A stretch of DNA of 64,000 nucleotides from Raffaelea ambrosiae (taxonomy: Eukaryota > Ascomycota > Sordariomycetes > Ophiostomatales > Ophiostomataceae): positions 3,059,913 to 3,123,912 of the forward strand of contig PCDI01000003.1 in assembly GCA_002778195.1 (NCBI GenBank), read 5' to 3'. Positions 10,501 to 18,950 of the stretch are shown in pieces (positions within the stretch are counted from its first letter, which is position 1; the number at the start of each line of letters is the position of its first letter). The notes under the pieces were generated by a model. The model did no database searches. It had not been told where the DNA came from and worked only from the letters and a program-made list of their open reading frames with translations. The position numbers and the translations under genes are program-made.

Positions 10501-12717
10501 GCCGCAATCCGGTTCCCGGCGATGGACCTGGACCCGACATTTGTCAAGTACGATAGCACAGCCGCTTCTGCGAAATCCGTGTTGAAGAAGTATGCCCGCC
10601 CATGCCCTGCAGCCCTACTCACACGGCTGGCATATTCTCTTCTCGATGGCGTTTTGCACAAGACTGCCGACGAGGAGGTGGGCTACGTTGCCAACGAGTG
10701 CCTCCAAAGTTTCGTTTTTGTCTTTGGGCTTCTCAAGGCGAAGAAGTCTGCGCTGGCGGGTGAGCTGGCAGTCAAGGCCATTGTTGATCTGTCCAGTGAC
10801 AGTTCCTGGCACCGGAATGTTCTCACCGTCGGTCTCTTGCGACGGCTCCCGCCGTCTGAGGCGGAGAAGACCATGCGCGGACTGCTGGACGGACTGGTCC
10901 GACGCCGTTTGAAATTTGTAGAAGCCGCAGACGCTTCCAAGGCCACCACTCAGGCCATCGACGCCACGGGAGCCGCAGTGGCCGCGGAGGCCACAGAGAA
11001 GAAGAGGCCGAGAAAAGCATTCCCTATCAAGACCACCACAGTCAAAATGGTGGCCCAAGTGTTGAACAACAGCCCAGTTGTTTCGGTTGATTATGCTGTC
11101 GACGTACTGACACGCTTGTTTAGCGTCAGCGGGCATGTTGACGTCTACGTCGAAGCTGCGCAGAATTTGATCCGCACAGTGGGAGCACTGCCCGATAGTG
11201 CCGCTGCCCTGCAGCAACAGGTCATCCAGGCACTGGCCACGTACGTCGTTCCGCGAGCTGGGTCGCTGGATGAGCAACAGCAGAAACGTTCGCCGACAGA
11301 GGAGAATTGGCGGTCTATCGAGGAGGGGAATGCGCCAATGCCTGAACTTTGGGACAATCAGAGGGAAGGTAACCCGGTTCTTCTGGACGTATTGATGAGA
11401 GCCTGCGGTAAATCGCTGAGGTCAGGATGGCGCCACACACCCGACAATCCTCCCCACCCACGACTGCACTCTGCTCTTGTGTCGTTGTTGGAAGCGGCCC
11501 TGCGCGAGAATGGGCGCCTCCATCGACGGTGGATGCAAGCGTTTATCGTGCGGGAGAAATTGGCCAGCTGGTCACCGGAAATCGACGCTCTGCTGCCTGC
11601 TGTTCCTGTCTACTTTGAGAATATGTTTGCCTCGATTGTCGATTCAGGACTCATCACCGCGGAACTCTTCGAAGCCATGAAGCAACACGTGCTGCAGATC
11701 ATCGAGCCCCCATCTGCGCTGGCCGACATCACTGCCCTGGTCGAGGACGACACTCTACTTCGGCAGTCGCCTGCAGGGAAGCACTGGCTGCGCATGTGGA
11801 AGAAACGCGAGGACACCTCGGTGTTTAGGATGCTGGGTGGCCGCTGGGCTGCCGACACCCTCGTGTGCATGAAATCGACGCCCGACGTGCTGCTGAGCGA
11901 TGGTGTTGACACGGTCGCCGACTTTGTGCGAGAAATGGGCTTCGCTTTCTTGCGCACCGGTGACACGGCCAGCCTCGGTCGACTGACCGACGTCCTGGTG
12001 TGTGGAGCACAGGACACAAGCCCGACTGACGATGCCTCGACCCATCGCGGCCGCGGCAAGGGACAGACTCTTCTTCAGCAGCTGGCGAACCGGTCAAACA
12101 GGATGCGCAACCATCCTCTGTGGCGGCAAAATCCGAACAGGCGGCCAGCTACCCTGCCCGACGCGTTCGAGTGGAAGTTCACAATCTGGCAGTGCGGTGT
12201 GCCGTCTGAGCTACCGGGTGTGGTTCTGGAGGACAGCGTTCTCTCGAGCTTGGTTGACGGCGCCGTCCAGCTGGTCAAGGAGCTTGTTGAGGAGGACCCC
12301 AGCGTACCCTATCACGGCCGATTCGCAACGCTCAAGGAATGGTTCCGAACGAAGGGGCTGCACAGAAATTCTCGTCCCATGCCCTTCACCATGAAGCTCG
12401 CCCTGGCCCTGGGGTCAATCGACGCGGCACGGTATCAGGTGCAAGAAGGTGGCCTGGTGCACTGCCTGTGCGCCGATCTGAGCTGCGCTTATCTTGTGGC
12501 AGCCAGGCGAGAAAAGCAGACGACGGCTACGGGGGTGAAGAGCTCGTGGGGGAAATCGACGGCGCTGGTGGAAGCCTTGGTGGACATGTGGAGGAGGAGC
12601 AATGTCGACTTTCTTTGGACAAGGGCAGAAGAGGTTATTAGCCAGGCGGAACGACAGGCGGCAGGGGCAATTGCTGACGACGCCATGGATTGGTCGTGGG
12701 ACGGGGACAGTGAATGA
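7576..12717 (+). CDS. Large conserved-looking protein of unknown function (1713 residues)
   Basis: This single uninterrupted exon encodes 1713 residues. The ATG at 7576 has a good context (AAGATGGC); the open frame above it reads as CT-rich leader. I do not recognise a domain. The protein is Leu/Ala-rich with many short amphipathic helices, few glycines and no membrane segment, which suggests an alpha-helical solenoid of the HEAT/ARM kind. A strongly basic patch near residue 825 (LTKRRRLSKRQ) looks like a nuclear localisation signal, and a short Lys/Arg patch (EKKRPRKAF) lies near residue 1140. The C-terminus is acidic (DDAMDWSWDGDSE). GC-rich codon use throughout and the lack of any break argue for a functional gene. 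A scaffold role in the nucleus would fit, but that is only inference. Confidence 0.85.
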   Translation: MANIVGEAISALRASPPKKYAAQLCAVSKDPRIGPGAFTDALLQATQSGSLSIDVLGSWLSITRDVPSMVRCLRQQESQEACGVAVCSFARALQHDSTFDAAWDAVGGTTGLVALMDTLSVQQVNHLCRQIARKPHPTPTRQKLQHACRDLLAGLCPEDAREAVATNKRPLQEAYHPLVLACDPDTALLWDDRIGLRLRKHLRSVHAEAFLQKTVDACFPASAATTVRKDDFGCLQALLQENRLRYGLVALARLAESERIPEGLQGGELVRGLIVPVINREPRDGGRRIRRETSASLWKAVTACFEKHPALRSHLGSLQDKPSSSSVIPRLVRDWGRFDGDADHEASLVTLLRLLSDYDSIKAEPDYLLRRAPRELRYRLLRLFCEHAYGFGLDLGRLDESAPPIAKTDAQRLRVTIQTFVLLPPSEARLLAQRLLAADADLAWIASDWRNQAKGRWGPLHWNRGLHEYEPDPYILQAMLQSVTGATGGPDVAEELSRRKRAAQVSKEPGEREFWAKSAIFLAMSRGSLASYGATLKWSKRFANDWLVYRVLFAPGVVGADESVDLLSVVPPRQLLAFRHFDPAAFAAAVKKGNEIIAYCVQQAMDATREQSFSVHDWRSVFSLMTDVVYRRLALVNDWQDHFKITDAQITDLLWTPTFDTIIGAEKQLLDFGNKDLCSLAREGLYSKSDTNLGALRAPSLLFLDSLAKARNGLWEDYRVQLDQRVASLDVPWPRGLPLHETVRFLADAPFELPHMEKRARSIVFGSADAYLSPIDELDNDTKEAISDYVEDWPTALNIYFRGTKGNERKRRIESAWDHASGPLTKRRRLSKRQARSFWEPYFQEASAAIPKSDDANVDTMRILPSSDFPLSSPPSPWNPLSLASFLPAPGRYGRLEGVCLDALLDNCCPDQVSYTTLPSVTGPQLYWDMVTSQDQKNQVPQPAVDSHIATAALALNTLYGAAPLLAKPFPSSDPAAIRFPAMDLDPTFVKYDSTAASAKSVLKKYARPCPAALLTRLAYSLLDGVLHKTADEEVGYVANECLQSFVFVFGLLKAKKSALAGELAVKAIVDLSSDSSWHRNVLTVGLLRRLPPSEAEKTMRGLLDGLVRRRLKFVEAADASKATTQAIDATGAAVAAEATEKKRPRKAFPIKTTTVKMVAQVLNNSPVVSVDYAVDVLTRLFSVSGHVDVYVEAAQNLIRTVGALPDSAAALQQQVIQALATYVVPRAGSLDEQQQKRSPTEENWRSIEEGNAPMPELWDNQREGNPVLLDVLMRACGKSLRSGWRHTPDNPPHPRLHSALVSLLEAALRENGRLHRRWMQAFIVREKLASWSPEIDALLPAVPVYFENMFASIVDSGLITAELFEAMKQHVLQIIEPPSALADITALVEDDTLLRQSPAGKHWLRMWKKREDTSVFRMLGGRWAADTLVCMKSTPDVLLSDGVDTVADFVREMGFAFLRTGDTASLGRLTDVLVCGAQDTSPTDDASTHRGRGKGQTLLQQLANRSNRMRNHPLWRQNPNRRPATLPDAFEWKFTIWQCGVPSELPGVVLEDSVLSSLVDGAVQLVKELVEEDPSVPYHGRFATLKEWFRTKGLHRNSRPMPFTMKLALALGSIDAARYQVQEGGLVHCLCADLSCAYLVAARREKQTTATGVKSSWGKSTALVEALVDMWRRSNVDFLWTRAEEVISQAERQAAGAIADDAMDWSWDGDSE

Positions 12718-13183
12718 ATGTACGAGGTCATTTTGTCCTACTGATGTCTTGTTGATTTTTCTTGTCGGAGAGCTATTTCCTACTTGTTTTGCTATCATAG
12801 TGAAATTGGATTCCCTTGCCCATGCATATGCCAGAACGCAGTGTGCTATGTTCTTAGCTTCTGCACAGCTTACTGAAAGGACAGAAGAACCAGTAGCAAT
12901 ACGCGGCAAGCCACAGGTGATACGCCGGAAAGCAACCCCGCCGCCGTCCATTTCTTTTGACAAGCCTCAGGCATCCCATGGACTGTCTAGCAAATAGGCC
13001 AAGAGTAGGCCTCAAGTGCCGACTCATTGGCTGGAAAAAGGCGGGGTGGCATGTTGTCTGGCAAGGCTGCCTGTCCATCAGATTGTTTGCCAGCGACCCA
13101 AAGAAAATGGATATTCGAATTTCAGCCGTTCCTCCTCTTTACAACCTGGAAAACAAGAAAGAAGCATCAAGTCGACAGGAATC
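12718..13183. other. Intergenic region between tandem genes
   Basis: This holds the 3' end of the large gene and the leader of the RBR ligase gene. The frame is open from 13016 in line with the next gene, but the first residues look untranslated (no conservation-like pattern, low Met context). Nothing else is seen. Confidence 0.4.
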
Positions 13184-15937
13184 ATGGCATCCCCGACGAG
13201 TCTCCCAGTGCGGAACACGAGGCCGCATCCGGCACAAGCAGACTACCGATCGACCATCCCCTGCCAGTTCCATCTCCAAAGACGCTGCACGAAGGGCACG
13301 AGCTGTGCCTACATGCACGCCGGAATCAAGTCTTCTTTTGCTGGAAACGTCGGCTTGACGGAAACGACGGAAACCCCTCCTCCAGTCGGTGCTCGAAAAG
13401 ATACGCGTTCCACCGTTCCTTGCCGATTTTTCTCAAGCGGCAGCTGCGTGAAGGGGGAGCAGTGTCCCTTTGCCCACACGCAGCAGGAGGAAACCAAAAC
13501 AGGCCGAGACAGAAGGGGGCCAGCCCTGGATCTGGACAAGAACGACGGCGCTGACGATAGCAGTGTCGGGCCAGATGACACGACAGAGAGCTGGACGCGG
13601 GAGCTGAGTGGTGCCGTTGTCGCATTTGCGGACGGAGGCGTGGTGAGCAAAGTCAGTTTTGCCTCGGACTTTTCGGCGGTGCGCCTGGGCCGCCTCCCAG
13701 CAGATGCAACAGTGCCGTCTGTCGTGGCATTGCTGGCCACGCATGGTCCCTGGGACGTCCCCGAAGACGGCATCCGCGTCCTGCCGCCGTCGGCCGACGC
13801 CAGCGGGAACCCGGGCCACTGTCTCGCCGATGTACGAGTGGAGGACCCGCTGTTTGCGACGCAGCTCTGCGCCATACCGGCGATGAAGGCCTTTTTGCCG
13901 GTGCCCGTGGCCAGTGTGGCTCTGCCGCACGCGGCGTCCAGCAACGGCGGCGGCGGCGGCGGCGGCGTACGGCGCGTAGACTCCAAAAAGGTGCACCTCT
14001 CGTGGCACAAGGCGACCAAGACCGTGTGGCTCAACTTTGGCAGCGGCGACATTGCCAGCAAGGTCAGCCAGCGCTTCCTGGATGGCCGGTACACGATCTG
14101 CGGGCAGCGCGTCCAGGCGAGCCAGCCCCAGCAGAGCCCGCAGAGCGCCGGCGCCCGTTCGTTCAGCCGCAACAGCAACAACGACAAGGCGTGGACGGTG
14201 ATGCTCCGCAACAGCAACAACGACAAGGCGTGGACGGTGATGCTCAGCAACGTGCCCGCAGCGGCCGACCGTGCGCACATCACACAGCAAATCGTCCCGG
14301 CCGCACTGCGCCCGCGACACGTCGAAGTCGGCCTCGCCGGCGGGCGGAGCGCGGACGCCGCCATGGTCTGCGCGGCCGTCAAGTCTCTGCTGCTGCAAGC
14401 CGGGCCGCTCGAGTGGTGGGAGGAGAGCACGGGCGCCTTGGTGGCCGGCAAGCGGCACCACGCCAAGGCGCGGTTTCTGCACGAGGCGGACGCCGCGCGC
14501 GCCGTCGAGACGCTCCACGGCCAGCCGCTGCCCCTGAACCCGCTGGACAAGCTCACGGTGCAGCTGGTGCACTCGGCCCGGATCAAGGTGGCCGCGCGCG
14601 TGTTTGACGCGGCCGCCGGCGACATCCACCGCCACATAGCGGACTGGAAGGCCCAGCACGTGTGGTACAATGCGTACGAGCCCGCCAACGGCTTCCGCGT
14701 GCTCAAGGTCGAGAGCACGGAGCGCAAGGACGTGGCCCAGGCCAAAGGGGCGCTCGAAGAGGCTCTGGCCGGCGAGCGCGCCCTCGACGACGACGGCCAC
14801 ACGCCGCTGTGGTCGCCCGCCTGGGCGGCCGGTGCGCGCGGCGCCGCGATGCGCCGCCTGCTGACGCGCGTGCAGCAGGAGACCGGGGCCGTGGTTCTGT
14901 GCGACGCGCGCCAGTCCCAGCTGCGCCTCGTGGGGACGGCACGCAGCCGCCAGCGCGCGCGCACGGCCCTGGTCGACGTTTTGCGCGCGGCGCCACAGGC
15001 GGCGGCGGGCACGGCGGCCGCCGACAAGACCGGCGCCCTTCCACTCGATGCCGCGCAGCTGGCCTGGGCCTTCCGCGGCGGCTACCGCGCCATGGTGGCG
15101 GCGCTCGGGGCCGACAACGTGCGCCTGGACATTGTGTCGACGCCCAAGCGCATCCTGGTGCTGGGGGGTGGCGCGGACGCCTACCAGACGGCATTGGGCC
15201 TCCTGCAGCGACGGGGCACGGCCGTCGCGGACGAGGACGAGACCGCCGCGCCGGCCGAGCGTGCCGGGGCAGCAGGCGGCGCCCCGGGCGCCCGCGTGTG
15301 CTCCGTCTGCTGGACGGAGGCGGAGAGTCCCGTGCAGACGCCCTGCCAGCACGTGTACTGCTCGGGCTGCCTGGAGGACCTGTGCCATGCCGGCGCCCCG
15401 GCGGCGGACGGCATCCGCTGCGTGGGCGCGGCGGCCACGTGCGGCGTGGCGCTGCCGCGGGCCACGCTGCAGACGCATCTGTCGTCGGCGGCGCTGGAGG
15501 ACGTCCTCGAGGCGTCGTTTGCGGCGCACGTCGACCGGCACGCCGACGCGCTGCGCCACTGTCCCACGGCCGACTGCGGGCAGATCTACCACGCCGCGGC
15601 CGCCCCGAGCGCCGCCACGACGCTCTTTACCTGTCCGGGCTGTCTGGCCCCCGTGTGCCGGGCCTGCCATGTGGTGCACGAGGGCATGAGCTGTGCGGAA
15701 CACCGGGACCGCGCGTCCGGGGGCTACGAGGCTCTCCGCAAGGCCAAGCAGAAACTGGGCATCAAGGACTGCCCGCGGTGCGGCGCGCCGATTGAGAAAA
15801 TCGACGGCTGCAACCACATGACCTGCCGGTGCGGTGCGCACATCTGCTGGGTGTGTCTCAAGACGTTCAGCAAGGCCGGGTTGGTCTACGCCCATATGAG
15901 CGAGGCGCATGGCGGTAGTATTGACCTGCCTTTTTGA
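13184..15937 (+). CDS. CCCH zinc-finger RBR E3 ubiquitin ligase
   Basis: The gene encodes 917 residues in one exon, read from the ATG at 13184. Two C-x7-C-x5-C-x3-H fingers (Cys27-His45 and Cys80-His98) are typical RNA-binding CCCH units. The middle is a long Ala/Arg-rich region with possible RRM/KH-like segments. From about residue 706 comes a RING1-IBR-RING2 array: RING1 starts CSVCWTEAES, the IBR has CPTADCGQIY...CPGC, and RING2 has DCPRCGAPIEKIDGCNHMTC...CWVC. In RBR ligases the Cys after HM in RING2 (here Cys881, HMTC) accepts ubiquitin as a thioester before passing it to substrate, so this enzyme should be catalytically competent. Joining RNA-binding fingers to an RBR suggests ubiquitylation of ribonucleoprotein or ribosome-linked targets (inference). 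A perfect 39-bp in-frame tandem duplication lies at 14167-14244. A polyadenylation-like AATAAA follows at 15988. Confidence 0.88.
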   Translation: MASPTSLPVRNTRPHPAQADYRSTIPCQFHLQRRCTKGTSCAYMHAGIKSSFAGNVGLTETTETPPPVGARKDTRSTVPCRFFSSGSCVKGEQCPFAHTQQEETKTGRDRRGPALDLDKNDGADDSSVGPDDTTESWTRELSGAVVAFADGGVVSKVSFASDFSAVRLGRLPADATVPSVVALLATHGPWDVPEDGIRVLPPSADASGNPGHCLADVRVEDPLFATQLCAIPAMKAFLPVPVASVALPHAASSNGGGGGGGVRRVDSKKVHLSWHKATKTVWLNFGSGDIASKVSQRFLDGRYTICGQRVQASQPQQSPQSAGARSFSRNSNNDKAWTVMLRNSNNDKAWTVMLSNVPAAADRAHITQQIVPAALRPRHVEVGLAGGRSADAAMVCAAVKSLLLQAGPLEWWEESTGALVAGKRHHAKARFLHEADAARAVETLHGQPLPLNPLDKLTVQLVHSARIKVAARVFDAAAGDIHRHIADWKAQHVWYNAYEPANGFRVLKVESTERKDVAQAKGALEEALAGERALDDDGHTPLWSPAWAAGARGAAMRRLLTRVQQETGAVVLCDARQSQLRLVGTARSRQRARTALVDVLRAAPQAAAGTAAADKTGALPLDAAQLAWAFRGGYRAMVAALGADNVRLDIVSTPKRILVLGGGADAYQTALGLLQRRGTAVADEDETAAPAERAGAAGGAPGARVCSVCWTEAESPVQTPCQHVYCSGCLEDLCHAGAPAADGIRCVGAAATCGVALPRATLQTHLSSAALEDVLEASFAAHVDRHADALRHCPTADCGQIYHAAAAPSAATTLFTCPGCLAPVCRACHVVHEGMSCAEHRDRASGGYEALRKAKQKLGIKDCPRCGAPIEKIDGCNHMTCRCGAHICWVCLKTFSKAGLVYAHMSEAHGGSIDLPF
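14167..14244 (+). repeat. Perfect 39-bp tandem duplication inside the RBR ligase gene
   Basis: Two identical 39-base units (14167-14205 and 14206-14244) repeat the 13 residues RNSNNDKAWTVML in frame. Perfect identity at the DNA level implies a very recent event. Confidence 0.95.
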
Positions 15938-16542
15938 GCCGGGGATCATGTGGAGTCCACGGGACCAATGTTCTCGGCTTTCTTTCCAATAAACACGATC
16001 CAAGACTACGTCTCTGTTGTCGGTTGGTTGCCTGATTGGTTTTTGATTCTATTTCCTATTTTCACACTGCTCGTCACACATGTTCGACGTATTCGGTAAA
16101 CCATTTTTTTGCACTGCCTACTACCTGTTTAACGAATTGATACTACTCTGAATATATGACTTCAATAAATGCCTCAAGTCTCCTACGGAAGCGTTTTAAG
16201 CTTGAATCTTTCCCCGAGGCAGTCCGCTGCGGCCACAGGTACGACACCCAGCCCCTCACAACCAAGAGTATGCCTCGGGGTAGACCAAATCCGCCTAGTC
16301 TCCACCCCTTGCGACAAATGGGATCTCGCATGTGGCCTGAAGTGCCAGACTCGCCAGAGCTGAATGTCTGACTGGGTCTAGATCTCGTCTGTGGCGGCAG
16401 GGCGGAATCTGCCCGCCCCATTCCTCCGCGTCGTCCGGCTGGGCGGAAAAGCTTGTCTGTCGGCATACTTAAATCCCACCTCACCCTCCTCTGCGTTTGC
16501 TCGATCCTCGCATACCAATATACTGCAAGAGCAGCGTCCACC
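15938..16542. other. Intergenic region with 3' processing signal
   Basis: The first part is the 3' UTR of the RBR gene with AATAAA at 15988-15993. The last ~100 bases before 16543 form the leader of the proline-rich gene. No other gene is seen. Confidence 0.45.
15988..15993 (+). terminator. Candidate polyadenylation signal
   Basis: AATAAA lies 51 bases past the RBR ligase stop, the expected place for a 3' end signal. Confidence 0.4.
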
Positions 16543-18777
16543 ATGGCCTCCAACCCCAACAGCCAGTATCCCTCCGCACCTCCGCACCAAGCACCCCCCC
16601 AACAAGCATGCCCTCCAACATACGCACCCCAATACCCACCGGCTCCCCAGAATGCACTCTATTACCCTCCTCCACCCGCATCTGCTCCACCACTCCCCCC
16701 GCGACCCGCAGGGCGCAATAGGAGCTTCCCTCCTCCACCTCCTCCGCCACTTCCACCAAGACCTCAGCAGCCACACCAGCAGGCATCTGTGCTACCAAAC
16801 TATGGACAGCCAACATATGCACCGCCTCCACCGCCTCCACCGCCTCCACCGCCTCCACCACCACCACCACAGCCAGCCCAGCCGTCCCCATCACCTCGAG
16901 GTCCTCCGGCCCCCGCTCAGACTCAGCCGGTTCCGCCAGGTACAACTGCTCGTACCACGACCGCCGGACCTCCAGTCGCGGTGGAGATCTGCCTCACCAG
17001 CCCCGTCAAGTTTGCCCTCACCTGGTACGTCCATCCGCAGACACCCAACGCCACTGTCTGCTCCCGGTGCTACGTGGACCACATCTGGCCGACGCCATTT
17101 CGCGACCAGTTCCAGGCAAAGGTCTGGTCGGACGGCGTGGCCCGCCGATGCCGCTTCAACTGCCCGCGCGTCGCCGACATCCTTTTCCCGTCCGCGATCG
17201 CCACGGGAAACCTACAGCCGACGCTCGATTTCTTCCAACGGCGCTCATCCATCCTGGACTGCGCCGGCATGGACGGCACCCGGGGCGGCCAGGGCGTCCG
17301 CTGGTTCCGGCCGACCGCCCGCAACAACCACAATGCCGGCCTCGAGAACATGGTGGCGTGCGAGGCGTGTTACGAGGATGTCGTCGCGGACACGGTGCTG
17401 GCGCCCTACTGGGAGCCAGCCCACGCCCAGCCCGACCACGAGACATGGTCCTGCGACCTAGCGGTGCCGTATGTGCGCAGGGAGTTTGGGCGGCGCTGCA
17501 AGATGGGTGCCGACTGGGCCGGCTTCGCGTACGAGGCCAAAGCGCGCCTCCGCCTGCCGACGTGTCCCAAGAAGATGCCGGCCATGCTGATCTCGCGCAA
17601 GTGGTATTGGCCATCCCTGGAAGGGGGTGCGCAGGAGGACATTGGGTACATCTGCGTGGCCTGCTACTGCGACCGCATCCTCCACTCGGGCGACGAGGCG
17701 CGGTGGCAGCCGGCGCCCGAGACGTTTGGGCCCATTCTGGCCCCGACGTGCCTGCTGGGCGCCAACTTCCACGTCAACGTGGCCCTGACCTGCGCCGAGG
17801 AGCAAAACGACCGGTCCATCTTCTGGCGGGCGCTGCAGAAGATGGTCCTGGAGGAACCCCCCTGCCGGCCCAGCGGCACCGCCACCACCACCGCCACAGA
17901 CCACTGGTACACCCTCCCGTCACAGCCGGACGGGTTCCAGGTGTGCGGCGCCTGCCGGGCCACCATTCTGGAGCCGCTCGGCCTGGCGGCCTACCTGCCG
18001 CCCGTGGCTGCCCACCGCCGGCCCAGCGGACCGGCTGTGTGTTGTCTGAATACCGGCAGCCCCCGCTTCGTCGACTACATGGACAAGATGCTCGAGTTCT
18101 ACTACACGCGCAGCCCCCACGCCTGGGAGACCTACGCCGCCAAGTATGCGCTCGTCCCGCGCTGCCCGCGCGACGTCGACGTCGCCGACCCGGCCCGCCG
18201 GTGGTACGGCTGGCCCGACTGCGTCGTCTGCGCCGAGTGCTACGTCGACGTCGTCCAGGGTACGGCGTTGGATGGCGGGGCCGGCGACACGACCGGCGCG
18301 ACCCCCATCGCGGGCGCCATGACGCTGCGCGGCGTCCCGCTCCCGGATGCCCAGATCTGCGACCTGTACAGCCCGCGCATGCGCCGGCTGTATGCCGAGG
18401 CGTGCGCGCGCCGCCCCCCCGACGCCGCCGACCTGCGCGCCTACAACGCGACCCGGCGGCGCCCCGTCTACTGGCAGACCATGCCGCGCTGCCGCATCAT
18501 GGTGGCGGAGCAGCAGTTCTGGGCCATGAGCGCGGGCCTCAACCACATGCAGGCCGTCGTGTACACGGGCGTGGGCAACATGGAGGCCATTACAAACGAC
18601 CAACCGATCCGCTACGAGCACGGCGAGCTGGGTGTGGGCGCGGGGTTTGCCAACCACATGCAGGTGGAGGGCGCGCAGTTCGACCAGCAGGCGAATGCGC
18701 AGTCGCTGCAGGCGTCGAACGTGAGCCGCGTGGCGGTGGTGGCCCAGCTGGAGGCGCAATGGAAGGCGGTCGAATGA
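16543..18777 (+). CDS. Proline-rich protein with repeated cysteine pairs, unknown function
   Basis: The gene encodes 744 residues from an ATG in strong context (ACCATGG). Residues 1-140 are proline-rich with a long uninterrupted proline run near residues 90-105 (encoded by CCN codons at about 16820-16872) plus PPAP- and PPLP-like motifs that could bind SH3, WW or profilin partners. The remaining ~600 residues are globular and contain many spaced Cys-x2-Cys pairs (CSRC, CEAC, CVAC, CGAC, CAEC) with Trp/Tyr and His nearby. These suggest a repeated metal-binding or disulphide fold. There is no signal peptide or membrane segment, so metal binding inside the cell is more likely than disulphides. 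I do not recognise the family. The single long exon and high-GC codon bias match its neighbours. Confidence 0.8.
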   Translation: MASNPNSQYPSAPPHQAPPQQACPPTYAPQYPPAPQNALYYPPPPASAPPLPPRPAGRNRSFPPPPPPPLPPRPQQPHQQASVLPNYGQPTYAPPPPPPPPPPPPPPPPQPAQPSPSPRGPPAPAQTQPVPPGTTARTTTAGPPVAVEICLTSPVKFALTWYVHPQTPNATVCSRCYVDHIWPTPFRDQFQAKVWSDGVARRCRFNCPRVADILFPSAIATGNLQPTLDFFQRRSSILDCAGMDGTRGGQGVRWFRPTARNNHNAGLENMVACEACYEDVVADTVLAPYWEPAHAQPDHETWSCDLAVPYVRREFGRRCKMGADWAGFAYEAKARLRLPTCPKKMPAMLISRKWYWPSLEGGAQEDIGYICVACYCDRILHSGDEARWQPAPETFGPILAPTCLLGANFHVNVALTCAEEQNDRSIFWRALQKMVLEEPPCRPSGTATTTATDHWYTLPSQPDGFQVCGACRATILEPLGLAAYLPPVAAHRRPSGPAVCCLNTGSPRFVDYMDKMLEFYYTRSPHAWETYAAKYALVPRCPRDVDVADPARRWYGWPDCVVCAECYVDVVQGTALDGGAGDTTGATPIAGAMTLRGVPLPDAQICDLYSPRMRRLYAEACARRPPDAADLRAYNATRRRPVYWQTMPRCRIMVAEQQFWAMSAGLNHMQAVVYTGVGNMEAITNDQPIRYEHGELGVGAGFANHMQVEGAQFDQQANAQSLQASNVSRVAVVAQLEAQWKAVE

Positions 18778-18950
18778 GACTGCTTGTAAACGAGTTTCTC
18801 CACGAGTTAGTTAGTATTCAGTAGAATGATACTGGACCATGCTTCACATGTTACACTTCAATCATGATGAAAGAAAAGAAAGTAAACACGGACAAAAAAA
18901 AAAGAATTTAATCCCCTTTACAACACTGTGTTTTATTAGCCCCTCCCCTG

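Noticed and set aside
13433..16003. 856-residue ORF on the opposite strand of the RBR gene
   Set aside because: It is an antisense shadow caused by GC-rich codon third positions; no domain pattern.
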